A stretch of DNA of 64,000 nucleotides from Micromonospora vinacea (GTDB lineage: Bacteria; Actinomycetota; Actinomycetes; Mycobacteriales; Micromonosporaceae): the NCBI RefSeq assembly GCF_015751785.1, contig NZ_JADOTY010000001.1, positions 992,001 to 1,056,000 on the forward strand, in the 5' to 3' direction. Of this stretch, positions 18,613 to 27,978 are shown piece after piece (positions within the stretch are counted from its first letter, which is position 1; every line of letters begins with the position of its first letter). Below the pieces are notes generated by a model. The model had not been told where the DNA came from, searched no databases, and saw only the letters and a program-made list of their open reading frames with translations. Position numbers and translations under genes: made by a program.

Positions 18613-19323
18613 TCAGCTCGTCTCGCCCGCCACGCTGAACGAGCGCAGGCGGTCGATGGCGAGCACTGTGAAGCCCACGCTGACCAGCGCGGTCATCACC
18701 GACGCCACCGGCACCGACACGCTGGTCTCCAGCAGCCCGGTGGGGGCGAGCCGGTCGGCGAGAGCGATCACGTACTGCTGGATGGAGAGCACCTTGGTGC
18801 CGCTGACGAAGTTGCCCAGCAGCCCCTCCCAGATCAGCACGTAGACCAGGCCGAGCAGCACCGGCCGCCTGGTGACCAGGCTGAGCGCGAGGAACAACGC
18901 CGAGTACGCCAGCGCGCCGAGCGCCGCCGCGACCGCCAGCGCCAGACCGAGGCGTACCGAATCGGCGAGCACGCCCGCGACGTAGAGCGGCACCGCGACG
19001 GTGACCGCGGTGACCCCGGCGGCGACCAGGAGCTTCGGCAGCACGATCTGCCAGCGCGGCAGCGGCTTGGTCAGGATGTGCACCACGGTGCCGTCGTCGA
19101 TCTCGGCACCCAGCACCCCCGTGCCGATGATCAGCGCGACCACCGGCAGCACCACGGCGAGCCCGAGGCCGACCAGCACCGGCGGCCCCCACTCGCCCGG
19201 GTCCACGCCCAGCGACCGGCAGAGCACGGCCAGCCCGAGCAGCACCAACGGCAACGGGAGCAGCAGCAGGAACCGACGCCGGCCGAACAGCCCGCGTGCG
19301 GTGATCCAGGTAATTGTCGACAT
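18613..19323 (-). CDS. ABC-2 type transporter permease
   Basis: The 236-residue permease has six predicted spans (near 15-36, 43-66, 100-122, 128-155, 165-185, 213-230) and a GAEIDDGTVVHILTKPLPR segment typical of ABC-2 permeases. It is the last gene of a four-gene operon (two ATPases, two permeases; 22048 to 18613) and pairs with the ATPase immediately upstream (one-base gap). Substrate unknown; such pairs often export antibiotics or lipids or act in envelope maintenance. Start ATG at 19323. Confidence 0.85.
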   Translation of the reverse strand: MSTITWITARGLFGRRRFLLLLPLPLVLLGLAVLCRSLGVDPGEWGPPVLVGLGLAVVLPVVALIIGTGVLGAEIDDGTVVHILTKPLPRWQIVLPKLLVAAGVTAVTVAVPLYVAGVLADSVRLGLALAVAAALGALAYSALFLALSLVTRRPVLLGLVYVLIWEGLLGNFVSGTKVLSIQQYVIALADRLAPTGLLETSVSVPVASVMTALVSVGFTVLAIDRLRSFSVAGETS

Positions 19324-19324
19324 G

Positions 19325-20236
19325 TCAGGCCTCCACCAGGTAGGAGAAGACGCTCTCCAGAGACTCGTCGGACGGCACCAGCTGGCGCACCCGGATGCCT
19401 TGCTTGAGCGCGATCCGGGGTAGCGCCCGGGTGAAGGCGCCGTAGTCACCGGCCCGCACGGTCAGGCCGGTCGGGTCCAACTCGACCCCACTGACCGACG
19501 GCTCGGCGATCAGCGCGACGGCCAAGGCCCTGTCGTTCGTCGACCGCACCGCGAACACGTGCGGGCGGTTGGTCATCAACCGGCGGATGGTCCGGAAGTC
19601 GCCGGAGGCCGCCAACCGGCCGGCCACCATCACCTGCACCGTCCCGGAGACCTGCTCGACCTCCTCCAGGATGTGCGAGCTGAACAGGATGGTCCGACCG
19701 GCGTCGCCCAGGGTGTGCAGGAGCTGCATCATGTGCAGCCGCTGGCGCGGGTCCATCCCGTTGAACGGCTCGTCGAGCAGCAGCACCTGCGGGTCGTGCA
19801 CCAACGCGGCGGCAACCCGGGCCCGCTGCCGCATGCCCTTGGAGTACGTGCCGATCCGGCGGTCCTGCGCCGACTCCAGCTCCACCAGATCGATCGCCCG
19901 CCGGGCCGCCGCCGCCGGGTCGGCCAGCCGGTGCAGCTTCGCGCTGGCCAGCACGAACTCGTACGCGGTGAGGAAACCCTGAACCGCCTCCCGTTCACTG
20001 ACCAGCCCCAGCCGCCGGTAGACGTCGGGGTTACGCCAGGTCGGCTCGTCGTCGAGGGTGACAGTGCCGCGCGACGGGGCGAGGAACCCGGCCATCATGT
20101 GCAGCAGCGTGGTCTTGCCGGCGCCGTTCGGGCCGAGCAGCCCCGTCACGCCCGGCCCCAGGGCCATGCTGATGTCGTTGACAGCGACCACGTTGCCGTA
20201 CCACCGGGACACCCCGGTCAGGCTCAGCGTGCTCAT
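19325..20236 (-). CDS. ABC transporter ATP-binding protein
   Basis: This 303-residue ATPase has Walker A GPNGAGKTT (35-43), Q-loop LVSEREAV (a Glu where Gln is usual), signature YSKGMRQR, Walker B VLLLDEPFNGMD and H-loop SSHILEE. The C-terminal 80 residues are the regulatory extension common in ABC-2 drug-export ATPases. Its start overlaps the upstream permease stop, and its partner permease follows one base after its stop. Confidence 0.92.
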   Translation of the reverse strand: MSTLSLTGVSRWYGNVVAVNDISMALGPGVTGLLGPNGAGKTTLLHMMAGFLAPSRGTVTLDDEPTWRNPDVYRRLGLVSEREAVQGFLTAYEFVLASAKLHRLADPAAAARRAIDLVELESAQDRRIGTYSKGMRQRARVAAALVHDPQVLLLDEPFNGMDPRQRLHMMQLLHTLGDAGRTILFSSHILEEVEQVSGTVQVMVAGRLAASGDFRTIRRLMTNRPHVFAVRSTNDRALAVALIAEPSVSGVELDPTGLTVRAGDYGAFTRALPRIALKQGIRVRQLVPSDESLESVFSYLVEA

Positions 20237-21141
20237 CAGGAGGCGACCTTCCGGTAGCGGGCCAGCAGGAGGGCGGTCGCGCCGGCGACCAACAGCACCG
20301 CGGCCAGGGCGTAGACCGGGCCGAACCCGCCGATCATCATCTCGCCCGGATCGCCCTCGACCAGCAGGTCACCCAGCGACCAGATGCCCACCCCCTGCAC
20401 CAGCGTGGAGGGCGAGGCAAGCCCGGCCAGCTCGTTGGCGGCGCGCGACGGGAGGATGCTCAGCACCCCGACGATCGGGGTGGTCATCAGGAAGACCGCC
20501 ACCACCCCACCGGCGGCGAAGGCGCGCTTGCCGGTCAGCGAGGCGACCAGCAGCCCGACCGAGGCGAAGACCACAGCCCACAGCCCGGCGTAGAGCAGCC
20601 CGGGCAGCAGGTCGAGCAGCTCGTTCCACACCCCGCGCATGCCCTGCTTGGTGGTGAAGGCGGCACCCAGGAACATCAGCAGCTGCGGCCCGCCGAGCAG
20701 CAACCAGAGGGCGGTGACCAGCGCCAGCAGCTTGGCCAGCGCGTAGTCGGTGCGCGGCAGCGGCCGGGAGAAGTACAGCGGCAGCACACCGCTGCGCAGG
20801 TCCCGGGAGACCAGCTCCGGAGCGACGACAGCGACGAAGAAGATGACAAGCCAGCTCATCGCGTCGGCGAACTGGGCGTACGTGGCGACTGGCTCGCCGA
20901 TCTGGCTGCGTACCGCAGCCAGGGCCACCGCGACCAGCGAGACGATGCCGACCACCAGCCACGGGAAGATCTTGGCCTTGGCGCTGCGCCCGAAGCCGAA
21001 CGCGGTGCGCAGACCGTGCAGGTAGAGCGCGCCGAAGACCTGTCGGCGGCCCAGCCGCGGACCCTTGTAGCGCTGGTAGCCGATGTCGTGGATGACGCCG
21101 GTCGGCGCGGGGCGCACGGCGGCTGCGGTCGGCTCAGGCAT
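20236..21141 (-). CDS. ABC-2 type transporter permease
   Basis: The 301-residue permease has a cytosolic N-terminus (about 1-65, including IGYQRYKGPRLGR, a motif common in actinobacterial ABC-2 permeases) and six spans. A membrane-proximal segment VSRDLRSGVLPLYFSRPL is typical of the family. It overlaps the upstream ATPase by eight bases and the downstream ATPase start by one, so the four genes form one tightly coupled operon with two ATPase/permease pairs. ATG at 21141 preferred to the longer frame because of the overlap pattern. Confidence 0.87.
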   Translation of the reverse strand: MPEPTAAAVRPAPTGVIHDIGYQRYKGPRLGRRQVFGALYLHGLRTAFGFGRSAKAKIFPWLVVGIVSLVAVALAAVRSQIGEPVATYAQFADAMSWLVIFFVAVVAPELVSRDLRSGVLPLYFSRPLPRTDYALAKLLALVTALWLLLGGPQLLMFLGAAFTTKQGMRGVWNELLDLLPGLLYAGLWAVVFASVGLLVASLTGKRAFAAGGVVAVFLMTTPIVGVLSILPSRAANELAGLASPSTLVQGVGIWSLGDLLVEGDPGEMMIGGFGPVYALAAVLLVAGATALLLARYRKVAS

Positions 21142-22048
21142 GGGTGAGCTCCCTCGTGGCGAAGAGTTCGGCCACCCGGTGCCGGCGCTGGTCCAGTCGG
21201 TGCAGTGGCAGGTCCAGTTCGGCGACCGCACCGAGGATCAGGTCGTAGGTGCCGTCGTCGGCGAGCGGCACGAGGAGCAGTCGCCCGTCCCGGGCGACCG
21301 GCAGTTTCAGCTCGGCGAGCCGGGCGGCGAGTTCCTCGGTGCCTTCGCTGACCTCCACGGCGAGCACGTCGGTGGCCGAGGTCATCGCGGAGATGTTGTC
21401 GGCGCGCAGCAGTTTGCCGCCGTCGATGGCGATGAGCGTGTCGCAGATCCGCTCCACCTCGCCGAGCAGGTGCGAACAGACCAGCACGGAGATGCCGAAC
21501 TCGGTGCCGATCCGGTGCACCAGCGCCAGCATGGCGTCGCGGCCGGCCGGGTCCAGGCCGTTGGTCGGCTCGTCCAGCAGCAGCAGGTCGGGGTCGTGCA
21601 CCAGTGCCTGGGCCAGCTTGACGCGCTGCTTCATGCCGGTGGAGTAGCCACCGACCGGGCGGTAGCGCTCCTCATAGAGCCCCACGTGCCGCAGCGCCTC
21701 CGAGGCCCGCTCACGGGCCGCGGTGCGGGGCAGACCGCTCATCCGGCCGAGGTGGGTGACCAGCTCGGCGGCGGACAGGTCCGGGGGGAGGCAGTCGTGC
21801 TCCGGCATGTAGCCGACCCGGTTGCGGACGGCCGCCGGGTCCGCGGTCGGGTCGATGCCGAGCACCGAGACCTGCCCGCTGGTTGGTGCGATCAGGCCGA
21901 GCAGAATCTTGATCAACGTGGATTTTCCGGCGCCGTTCGCGCCCACCAGGCCGATGATCCCGGGCTCGACGGCGACGGTGAGGTCGGCCAGCGCGGTGAC
22001 CCGACCTCCGTACGTCTTGGTGAGCGACTGGGTCGCGATCAGTGTCAC
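21134..22048 (-). CDS. ABC transporter ATP-binding protein, first gene of operon
   Basis: This 304-residue ATPase has Walker A GANGAGKST, signature YSTGMKQR, Walker B LLLLDEPTNGLD and H-loop CSHLLGE. The Q-loop region reads YMPEHD, again Glu instead of Gln. It leads the operon 22048-18613, sharing a divergent 225-base region with the glycosyltransferase gene. The C-terminal third is the usual low-conservation extension. Two complete pairs in one operon could form two transporters or one heteromeric one. Confidence 0.92.
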   Translation of the reverse strand: MTLIATQSLTKTYGGRVTALADLTVAVEPGIIGLVGANGAGKSTLIKILLGLIAPTSGQVSVLGIDPTADPAAVRNRVGYMPEHDCLPPDLSAAELVTHLGRMSGLPRTAARERASEALRHVGLYEERYRPVGGYSTGMKQRVKLAQALVHDPDLLLLDEPTNGLDPAGRDAMLALVHRIGTEFGISVLVCSHLLGEVERICDTLIAIDGGKLLRADNISAMTSATDVLAVEVSEGTEELAARLAELKLPVARDGRLLLVPLADDGTYDLILGAVAELDLPLHRLDQRRHRVAELFATRELTHA

Positions 22049-22273
22049 GAGCCCAGCGTAGGGAGTCGATGCCCAGCCCGGACACCGGCACGCCCCCGGC
22101 GCTCCCCTGATCCTTTTCCGGCCGGACCCCTAAGGTCCCCCACCCGGGGCTCTGGCGACGTTTCCGCCGGTCCTGCGTTCGGCCCGACCCCGCCTCGGGA
22201 AAGACGGATCCGGGGTGGCACCATTCACCTCCCGTTCACCAGACATCGACCTGACTGGTGATCGACTGACGAC

Positions 22274-23803
22274 GTGGGAGGGATCCTGAAAGCCAAGGTG
22301 GGCGTCCCCAAGGTGAGCGTCGTGGTGCCGGCGTACAACTGCGGCCCGCACATCGAGAAGCTCGTCGCCTCGCTGCTGCGGCAGTCACTGCCCGCTGACG
22401 AGTTCGAGGCGATCTTCGTCGACGACGGCTCGACAGACGGCACGGCCAAGCGACTGGACCGGCTGGCCGCCGAGCACCCACACATCCGGGTGCTGCACAT
22501 CGAGAACTCCGGGTGGCCGTCGCGTCCGCGTAACCTCGGCATCGAGCACGCCCAGGGCGAGTACGTCTTCTTCGCCGACGACGACGACTGGTTCGCCGAC
22601 GAGGCGCTGGAGCGGCTCCACGCCTGCGCGACGACGAACGACGCCGACATCGTGGTCGGGAAGATGGCCGGGTACGGGCGCCCCGTGCCGCGGGAGCTGT
22701 TCCGGAAGAACCGCTTCGACGCCACGCTTGCCAACTCCCCCCTGATCGACAGCCTGACCTGCCACAAGCTGTTCCGGCGGTCGTTCCTCAACGAGCACGG
22801 TCTGCGGTTCCCGGAGGGCGGCAAGCGTCGGCTGGAGGACCACTCGCTGGTCGTCCGCGCCTACTTCCTGTCCCGGCGCACCTCGGTGCTGTCCGACTAC
22901 ACCTGCTACCACCACGTCCACCGGGGCGACGGGCGTAACGTCACCGCCGGCGAGATGGACCCGTCGAGCTACTTCGCCAGCGTGCGGGAGGCGCTGGACG
23001 TGGTCGACGCCCACACCGAGCCGGGTCCGCTGCGGGACCGGCTGCACCGGCGCTGGCTGCGCAACGAGATGCTCAGCCGGCTCCGCGGCAAGCGGCTGCT
23101 GGAAGCCCCCGAGGCCTGGCTGGACCAGGTCGCGCTGGAGACCCAGAAGATCATCCAGGACCGCTTCGCCAGTGGCGTCGCCGCCGGGCTGCCGCCCCTG
23201 CTCCGCGCCGTGGCGTACCTCGCCGAGCGGGGCCGCGTCGCGGACCTGCGCCGGCTCGCCAACTGGGAGGCGGGCATCGCCGCACACAGCCGGATCGACG
23301 AACTCCAGCACACCGACCACGCCGTCACGGTGACCGTAGCCGCCGAGCTGCGCTCGGGGGACCAGCCGGTGGGCTTCCGCGCCGACGATGGCCGCGACGT
23401 GCTGATGCTCCCGATGGAGGAGATCGCCCCCGAGGTGCTGGACGCCACCGCGCAGGTGCGCAAGGCCCGCCTGGACCTGGTGGCCCGCCACCGGGAGACC
23501 GGCGGTGAGATCTTCCTTCCGATGACCTTCCAAACCGAGCGGATCACCGGCGGGACCGGAGCCGACATCGTGCACCTGGTGCACCGGGCCACCGCCACTA
23601 TCGACTTCGCCGCCCTCAACGGTGGCCGGACCAGGGGCAGTTGGATGCTCAAGGCCCGGATCTCCAACGTGGGCTGGACCGAGGACGCGCGACTGCCGCT
23701 GGTGTTCATCTGCCCGGCCGACGGCTCGCGACCCCGGATCCGCGACGAGCGGAAGGTGTGGAACCGGGTGCGGTCGGCGGTAGGCCGGCGGATCAAGCGC
23801 TGA
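22274..23803 (+). CDS. Glycosyltransferase family 2
   Basis: This 509-residue protein has a GT-A domain (about 13-240): VVVPAYN, VDDGSTDGT (49-57), SRPRNLGIEHAQGEY and DDDDW (102-106, the metal/sugar-nucleotide site). A helical region follows, then a C-terminal beta-rich domain (about 340-480) like that of teichoic-acid or poly-glycosyl polymerising GT2 enzymes. It probably builds a surface glycopolymer or capsule from an activated sugar. The start is uncertain: GTG 22274 has no ribosome site, while GTG 22298 has GGGAGGG upstream at a long spacing. It is divergent from the ABC operon. Confidence 0.85.
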   Translation: MGGILKAKVGVPKVSVVVPAYNCGPHIEKLVASLLRQSLPADEFEAIFVDDGSTDGTAKRLDRLAAEHPHIRVLHIENSGWPSRPRNLGIEHAQGEYVFFADDDDWFADEALERLHACATTNDADIVVGKMAGYGRPVPRELFRKNRFDATLANSPLIDSLTCHKLFRRSFLNEHGLRFPEGGKRRLEDHSLVVRAYFLSRRTSVLSDYTCYHHVHRGDGRNVTAGEMDPSSYFASVREALDVVDAHTEPGPLRDRLHRRWLRNEMLSRLRGKRLLEAPEAWLDQVALETQKIIQDRFASGVAAGLPPLLRAVAYLAERGRVADLRRLANWEAGIAAHSRIDELQHTDHAVTVTVAAELRSGDQPVGFRADDGRDVLMLPMEEIAPEVLDATAQVRKARLDLVARHRETGGEIFLPMTFQTERITGGTGADIVHLVHRATATIDFAALNGGRTRGSWMLKARISNVGWTEDARLPLVFICPADGSRPRIRDERKVWNRVRSAVGRRIKR

Positions 23804-23891
23804 TCCGCCCGCCGGGGTCGTGGAGTGGCGCCCTCGACCGATCGGCGGTCGGCTGCGAAACTGTGTGCCGGTCAGCGAGTGGGGGGTGTGG

Positions 23892-25421
23892 ATGAGCAAC
23901 GGCTGGGTGCTGCCCGACGAGGTGCTACGGGACGCACCGGCGTACACGCCACGTCCCGGTGAGCTCGCGGATCTGGAGCTGCTACTGACCGGCGCGTACG
24001 CCCCTCTGACTGGCTTCATGACCCGCGCCGACCTGGTCTCGGTCAGCCGGCGCGGCCGGCTGGCCGACGGCACACCGTGGCAGGTTGCGGTCGTCCTCCA
24101 GGTGCCGGCGACACTGGCGCAGAGCTTCGATCCGCGCGACCCGGCCCGCCGGGCGCTCGTGTTGACCGACGGGGAGGGTGCCCCGGCAGCCGCCCTGGAC
24201 GTGGCCGACGTCTGGCCGGTACGCGAGGGCGTGGCGGGGGTCGGCGGTCAGGTCCGGCGGTTGGGCGACGGTGGGCACGGTCCGTTCCAGCGGCTGCGCC
24301 GCAACCCGGAGGAGGTCCGCGCGCTACTGCCCCCGGGCCGGGTGCTCGGGGTGATCGCCGATCGGCCGCTGCATCGTCCGCAGCTCGCGCAGATCGCCCA
24401 TGCCGCCCGCACCCTGGCCGCGCACCTGCTCGTGATGATCCCGGTCGGTGAGGGTGGCGCCGACGGGCTCCCGCCGGAGGCGCTGGTCCGTACGATCTTC
24501 GCCGCGCGGGACCGGATGCCCCCCGCCACCCTGGTCGCGGTGCCGCTGTCGCACCGCCGCGAGGAGATCAGTGACGCGTTGCTGCGCGCCCGGGTCTCCG
24601 CCGCGTACGGGGTCACCCACCTGCTCTCCACCGGGGAGATGCTCTCCGGAGCCGGGCTGCGGGTGCTGGTGCCGCGCGAGCTCGCGTACGACAACCGGGA
24701 CGGGCAGTGGCGCTGGCGGGAGGACATCCCACCGCGCAATCGCCGGCTCGCGCTGACCCAGCCGGAGATCGACGACCTGCTGGACAGGGGCTTCCCGCTA
24801 CCGGAGTGGCACACCCCGCCCGCAGTGGCGCGCGAGTTGGCCCGGGCCCGGCCGCCACGTCGGCAGCGCGGGCTGGTGGTCTTCCTGACCGGCCTCTCCG
24901 GCTCCGGCAAGTCGACGATCGCCCGAGGCCTGGCGGACGCGTTACGGGAGAGCGGCGACCGCACTGTGACCCTGCTCGACGGGGACGTGGTGCGCCGGGA
25001 ACTCTCCGCCGGTCTGGGCTTCAGCAAGGCCGACCGGGATCTCAACGTACGGCGGATCGGCTGGGTGGCCGCCGAGATCGCCCGGCACCGTGGGGTGGGC
25101 ATCTGCTGCCCGATCGCCCCGTACGCGGCGGCAAGGGCCACCGCCCGGGAGATGGCCCTCGCCGCCGGGGCGGGTTTCGTGCTGGTGCACGTGGCCACCC
25201 CGCTGGAGGTGTGCGAGCGGCGGGACCGCAAGGGCCTGTACGCGCGGGCGCGGGCCGGCCTGCTCACCGGGATGACCGGCATCGACGACCCGTACGAGGA
25301 GCCGACCGACGCCGATCTGGTGCTCGACACCACCGACCTGAGCGTGGCGGACGCGGTGCAGGCCGTGCTGCACCATCTGACCGAGACCGGTTGGGTGGAG
25401 CTGAAGATCGCCACCGCCTGA
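23892..25421 (+). CDS. ATP-sulfurylase-like/APS kinase fusion
   Basis: The 509-residue protein has an N-terminal PUA-like and ATP-sulfurylase-like region (1-330) and a C-terminal APS kinase (about 328-505) with P-loop GLSGSGKST (334-342), DGDVVRREL, GFSKADRDLNVRR and GLYARAR. The kinase should make PAPS from APS and ATP. The sulfurylase half is abnormal: the catalytic QTRN-P-x-HRAH block reads IADRPLHRPQ, so the QxRN residues are replaced and the second His is Gln (164). It may be inactive, regulatory or of altered function. Start ATG 23892. No cysD/cysN or reductase genes are nearby. Confidence 0.88.
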   Translation: MSNGWVLPDEVLRDAPAYTPRPGELADLELLLTGAYAPLTGFMTRADLVSVSRRGRLADGTPWQVAVVLQVPATLAQSFDPRDPARRALVLTDGEGAPAAALDVADVWPVREGVAGVGGQVRRLGDGGHGPFQRLRRNPEEVRALLPPGRVLGVIADRPLHRPQLAQIAHAARTLAAHLLVMIPVGEGGADGLPPEALVRTIFAARDRMPPATLVAVPLSHRREEISDALLRARVSAAYGVTHLLSTGEMLSGAGLRVLVPRELAYDNRDGQWRWREDIPPRNRRLALTQPEIDDLLDRGFPLPEWHTPPAVARELARARPPRRQRGLVVFLTGLSGSGKSTIARGLADALRESGDRTVTLLDGDVVRRELSAGLGFSKADRDLNVRRIGWVAAEIARHRGVGICCPIAPYAAARATAREMALAAGAGFVLVHVATPLEVCERRDRKGLYARARAGLLTGMTGIDDPYEEPTDADLVLDTTDLSVADAVQAVLHHLTETGWVELKIATA

Positions 25422-25467
25422 GGCGTCGCCGTACCCGTTTCTTCCACAGCTGACCCGCACGCGCTAG

Positions 25468-25487
25468 TGTTCATCTTTGTTGGAACA
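25468..25487. promoter_or_regulatory. Candidate operator of the DeoR-family regulator
   Basis: Inverted repeat TGTTC-N10-GAACA lies 46 bases before the regulator's ATG. Its position in front of the regulator-galT pair suggests autoregulation. The binding protein is inferred. Confidence 0.4.
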
Positions 25488-25532
25488 CGTTTGACCGCGT
25501 GAGGTACGTGGACGTCCGGGGAGGCACGGCTG

Positions 25533-26339
25533 ATGCTCGCTCAGCAGCGGCAGGCGGCCATCCTGGAGCGGGTCCGCTCGACCGGTGGGGTCCGGGTCAG
25601 CGAGCTGGCAGGCGAGTTCGGCGTGTCCGACATGACCATCCGGCGTGACCTGGACGCGCTGCACGAGCGCGGCCTGCTGGCCAAGGTGCACGGCGGTGCC
25701 ACCACGACCGGGCCGAGCTCGACCGACGAGCCGGGTTTCCACGCCAAGTCGGTCCGCCAACTTCCGGAGAAGGCCGCCATCGCCGACCGGGCGGCCCAGC
25801 TGGTCCGGCCGGGAGCGGCGATCGCGCTCTCCGCCGGCACCACCACCGCCGAACTGGCCCGCCGACTGGTGGACGTGCCCGAGCTGACAGTCGTCACCAA
25901 CTCGCTGCCGGTCGCCGAGATCATGCACGCCGGCGGCCGCCCGGACCAGACGGTGGTGCTCACCGGCGGCGTACGCACACCGTCGGACGCGCTGGTCGGT
26001 CCACTCGCGGTCGGTGCCGTCCGGTCACTGCACCTTGATCTGCTCTTCCTGGGCGTCCACGGCATCACCGAGCGGGCCGGCTTCACCACCCCGAACCTGA
26101 TGGAGGCGGAGACCGATCGGGCGCTCGTGGCCGCGGCGGACCAACTGGTGGTGCTCGCCGACCACACCAAGTGGGGCACTGTGGGCATCTCCTCGATCGT
26201 CGCGTTGGCGGCGGCCCACGTACTGGTCAGCGACGACCGGTTGCCTCCACCCGCACGACGGGTACTCGGCGAGCAGGTGGGCGAACTGATCATGGTGAAG
26301 GCGAGGGGCGGGCCGCGTGACGCGCACGCCGACAACTGA
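25533..26339 (+). CDS. DeoR-family transcriptional regulator
   Basis: The 268-residue regulator has an N-terminal HTH (about 6-56: ILERVRSTGGVRVSELAGEFGVSDMTIRRDL) and a DeoR-type sensor domain with LSAGTTTAELAR and VVLADHTKWG, which binds phosphorylated sugars. Members repress sugar-catabolic genes until the sugar phosphate appears. It is followed 12 bases later by galT, so a galactose-type inducer is likely. The ATG at 25533 is preceded by GGGGAGG-like sequence. Confidence 0.93.
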   Translation: MLAQQRQAAILERVRSTGGVRVSELAGEFGVSDMTIRRDLDALHERGLLAKVHGGATTTGPSSTDEPGFHAKSVRQLPEKAAIADRAAQLVRPGAAIALSAGTTTAELARRLVDVPELTVVTNSLPVAEIMHAGGRPDQTVVLTGGVRTPSDALVGPLAVGAVRSLHLDLLFLGVHGITERAGFTTPNLMEAETDRALVAAADQLVVLADHTKWGTVGISSIVALAAAHVLVSDDRLPPPARRVLGEQVGELIMVKARGGPRDAHADN

Positions 26340-26351
26340 GGGGACGGCGCC

Positions 26352-27428
26352 GTGAAGCGCACCGCGATCGACCTGGCCGACGGCCGGGAGCTGATCTACT
26401 TCGACGAGCGCGACGACGCGGTCCGCGACCAGCCGGACCGCCGGGACCTGCCGCCGCCTCCCCCTGCGTCGCAGCTGCGCTACGACCCGTTGACCGACGA
26501 GTGGGTGGCGGTCGCCGTGCACCGGCAGACCCGCACCTTCCTCCCGCCGGCGAACGAGTGCCCCCTCGACCCGTCGGTGGGCGACTGGCTGACCGAGATC
26601 CCCGCACCCGACTACGACGTGGTGGTCTTCGAGAACCGGTTCCCCTCACTCAGCGGGCGGGTGGCCGAGGAGCCCGGCGAGATCACGCCGTTCACACCGG
26701 TCCGGCCCGGCCTCGGCCGGTGCGAGGTGGTCTGCTTCACCTCCGACCACAACGCCTCCTTCGCCAGCCTGCCGCCACGCCGGGTCCGCACCGTGCTGGA
26801 CGCGCTCGCCGACCGCACCGAGGTGCTGGGCGCGCTGCCCGGCGTCGAGCAGATCTTCTGCTTCGAGAACCGGGGTGTCGAGATCGGCGTGACGCTGCAC
26901 CATCCGCACGGGCAGATCTACGCGTACCCCTTCGTGACGCCGCGCACCCGCGCGCTGCTGGCCGCGGCGCGCCGGCACGCCGAACGGACCGGCGGGGGCA
27001 ACCTGTACGCGGACGTGCTGGCCGCCGAACGCGCCACCGGTGACCGGGTGGTCGCCGAGAACGAACACTGGACGGCGTTCGTCCCGGCGGCAGCGCGCTG
27101 GCCGTTCGAGGTGCACGTCGCGCCACACCGCGTGGTGCCGGACATCCCCGCGCTCAGCGACAGTGAGCGGGACGCCTTCGGGCCGCTCTACCTGGATCTG
27201 CTGCGCCGCTTCGACGGCCTGTTCGACATGCCGATGCCGTACATCTCGGCCTGGCACCAGGCGCCCGTGCGGATCGACCGCGAGCTGGGCCACCTGCACC
27301 TTCAGCTGTTCAGCATCCGGCGTGCCCAGGACAAGCTGAAGTACCTGGCCGGCTCCGAGTCCGGGATGGGCGTCTTCATCAACGACATCGCCCCGGAACG
27401 CGCCGCCGACCTGCTGCGCGCCGCCTGA
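26352..27428 (+). CDS. galT: Galactose-1-phosphate uridylyltransferase
   Basis: This 358-residue Leloir enzyme exchanges UMP between UDP-glucose and galactose-1-phosphate. The HIT-like HHPHGQ motif carries the nucleophilic His186, and a second metal/nucleotide block (HVAPHRVVPDIPAL, then WHQAPV and HLHLQLFSIRR) is intact. GTG at 26352 follows GAGGGGA. It is co-transcribed with the DeoR regulator; galE and galK are not in the window. Confidence 0.95.
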   Translation: MKRTAIDLADGRELIYFDERDDAVRDQPDRRDLPPPPPASQLRYDPLTDEWVAVAVHRQTRTFLPPANECPLDPSVGDWLTEIPAPDYDVVVFENRFPSLSGRVAEEPGEITPFTPVRPGLGRCEVVCFTSDHNASFASLPPRRVRTVLDALADRTEVLGALPGVEQIFCFENRGVEIGVTLHHPHGQIYAYPFVTPRTRALLAAARRHAERTGGGNLYADVLAAERATGDRVVAENEHWTAFVPAAARWPFEVHVAPHRVVPDIPALSDSERDAFGPLYLDLLRRFDGLFDMPMPYISAWHQAPVRIDRELGHLHLQLFSIRRAQDKLKYLAGSESGMGVFINDIAPERAADLLRAA

Positions 27429-27487
27429 ACGCCCCGGCCGCCAACCTCGTACGCCAGCTCGACGACCTCCCACCCCACTTGGCAGGA

Positions 27488-27533
27488 AGCGTGATGTCTG
27501 TGAGTCATCGTGATGACTTACAGACATCACGCT
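27488..27533. repeat. 46-bp near-perfect palindrome after galT
   Basis: Arms AGCGTGATGTCTGTGAGTCATC (27488-27509) and its complement, with one mismatch, meet with almost no loop. It is unusually AT-rich for this genome. It may be a dispersed palindrome family or a terminator between convergent genes. Confidence 0.75.
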
Positions 27534-27928
27534 CTCTGGAGTGTCCGCCGGCCGGCACCGTCGTGCTCTGCACCAACCTGGCCTCGGGGAATGGTCTCGG
27601 CGGCCGAGGCCAATCCCCGCTCGGCCGCCGCGGGGGACACGGGCCATGGCGGCGTCGCCCAGGGCCAAGACGGCATCAGCCCTGCTGTGCGTGTGGCTTG
27701 AGCTTGGCGGGAAACAGGGCGCGGGGGGCCCGGGACAGGGCCCCCCGCAGGGAAGGGACGGCTGGCTGTGCACGGCACAGCCGGGAAGGCTGGCTGATCG
27801 GCGCACGGGTGCCGCGGGTCGACCGTGGTCAACCTTCCTTGGACGCGACTGGCATCTCGTCCATCCTGGTCAACGAGGCCCGCCGGCCGCAGTGACGCTG
27901 CCCGGCGCGGCGACGCCGGACACGCCGA

Positions 27929-27956
27929 AGCCCGCCGGCAGGGGTGCCGGCGGGCT
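27929..27956 (-). terminator. icd terminator hairpin
   Basis: Perfect 12-bp arms (AGCCCGCCGGCA / TGCCGGCGGGCT) with loop GGGG, 23 bases after the icd stop. No T-tract, as common in this genome. Confidence 0.65.
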
Positions 27957-27978
27957 CCGATGACGCGGTACGCCTGGA

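Larger units (their letters stand above)
27429..27978. other. Non-coding, hairpin-rich region between convergent galT and icd
   Basis: No gene is supported here. It holds a 46-bp palindrome (27488-27533), a very stable GC hairpin with 11-bp arms (27721-27731 with 27738-27748) and the icd terminator (27929-27956). Other short inverted repeats crowd 27755-27800. The density of hairpins could suit a small structured RNA, but no known family is recognised. Confidence 0.5.
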
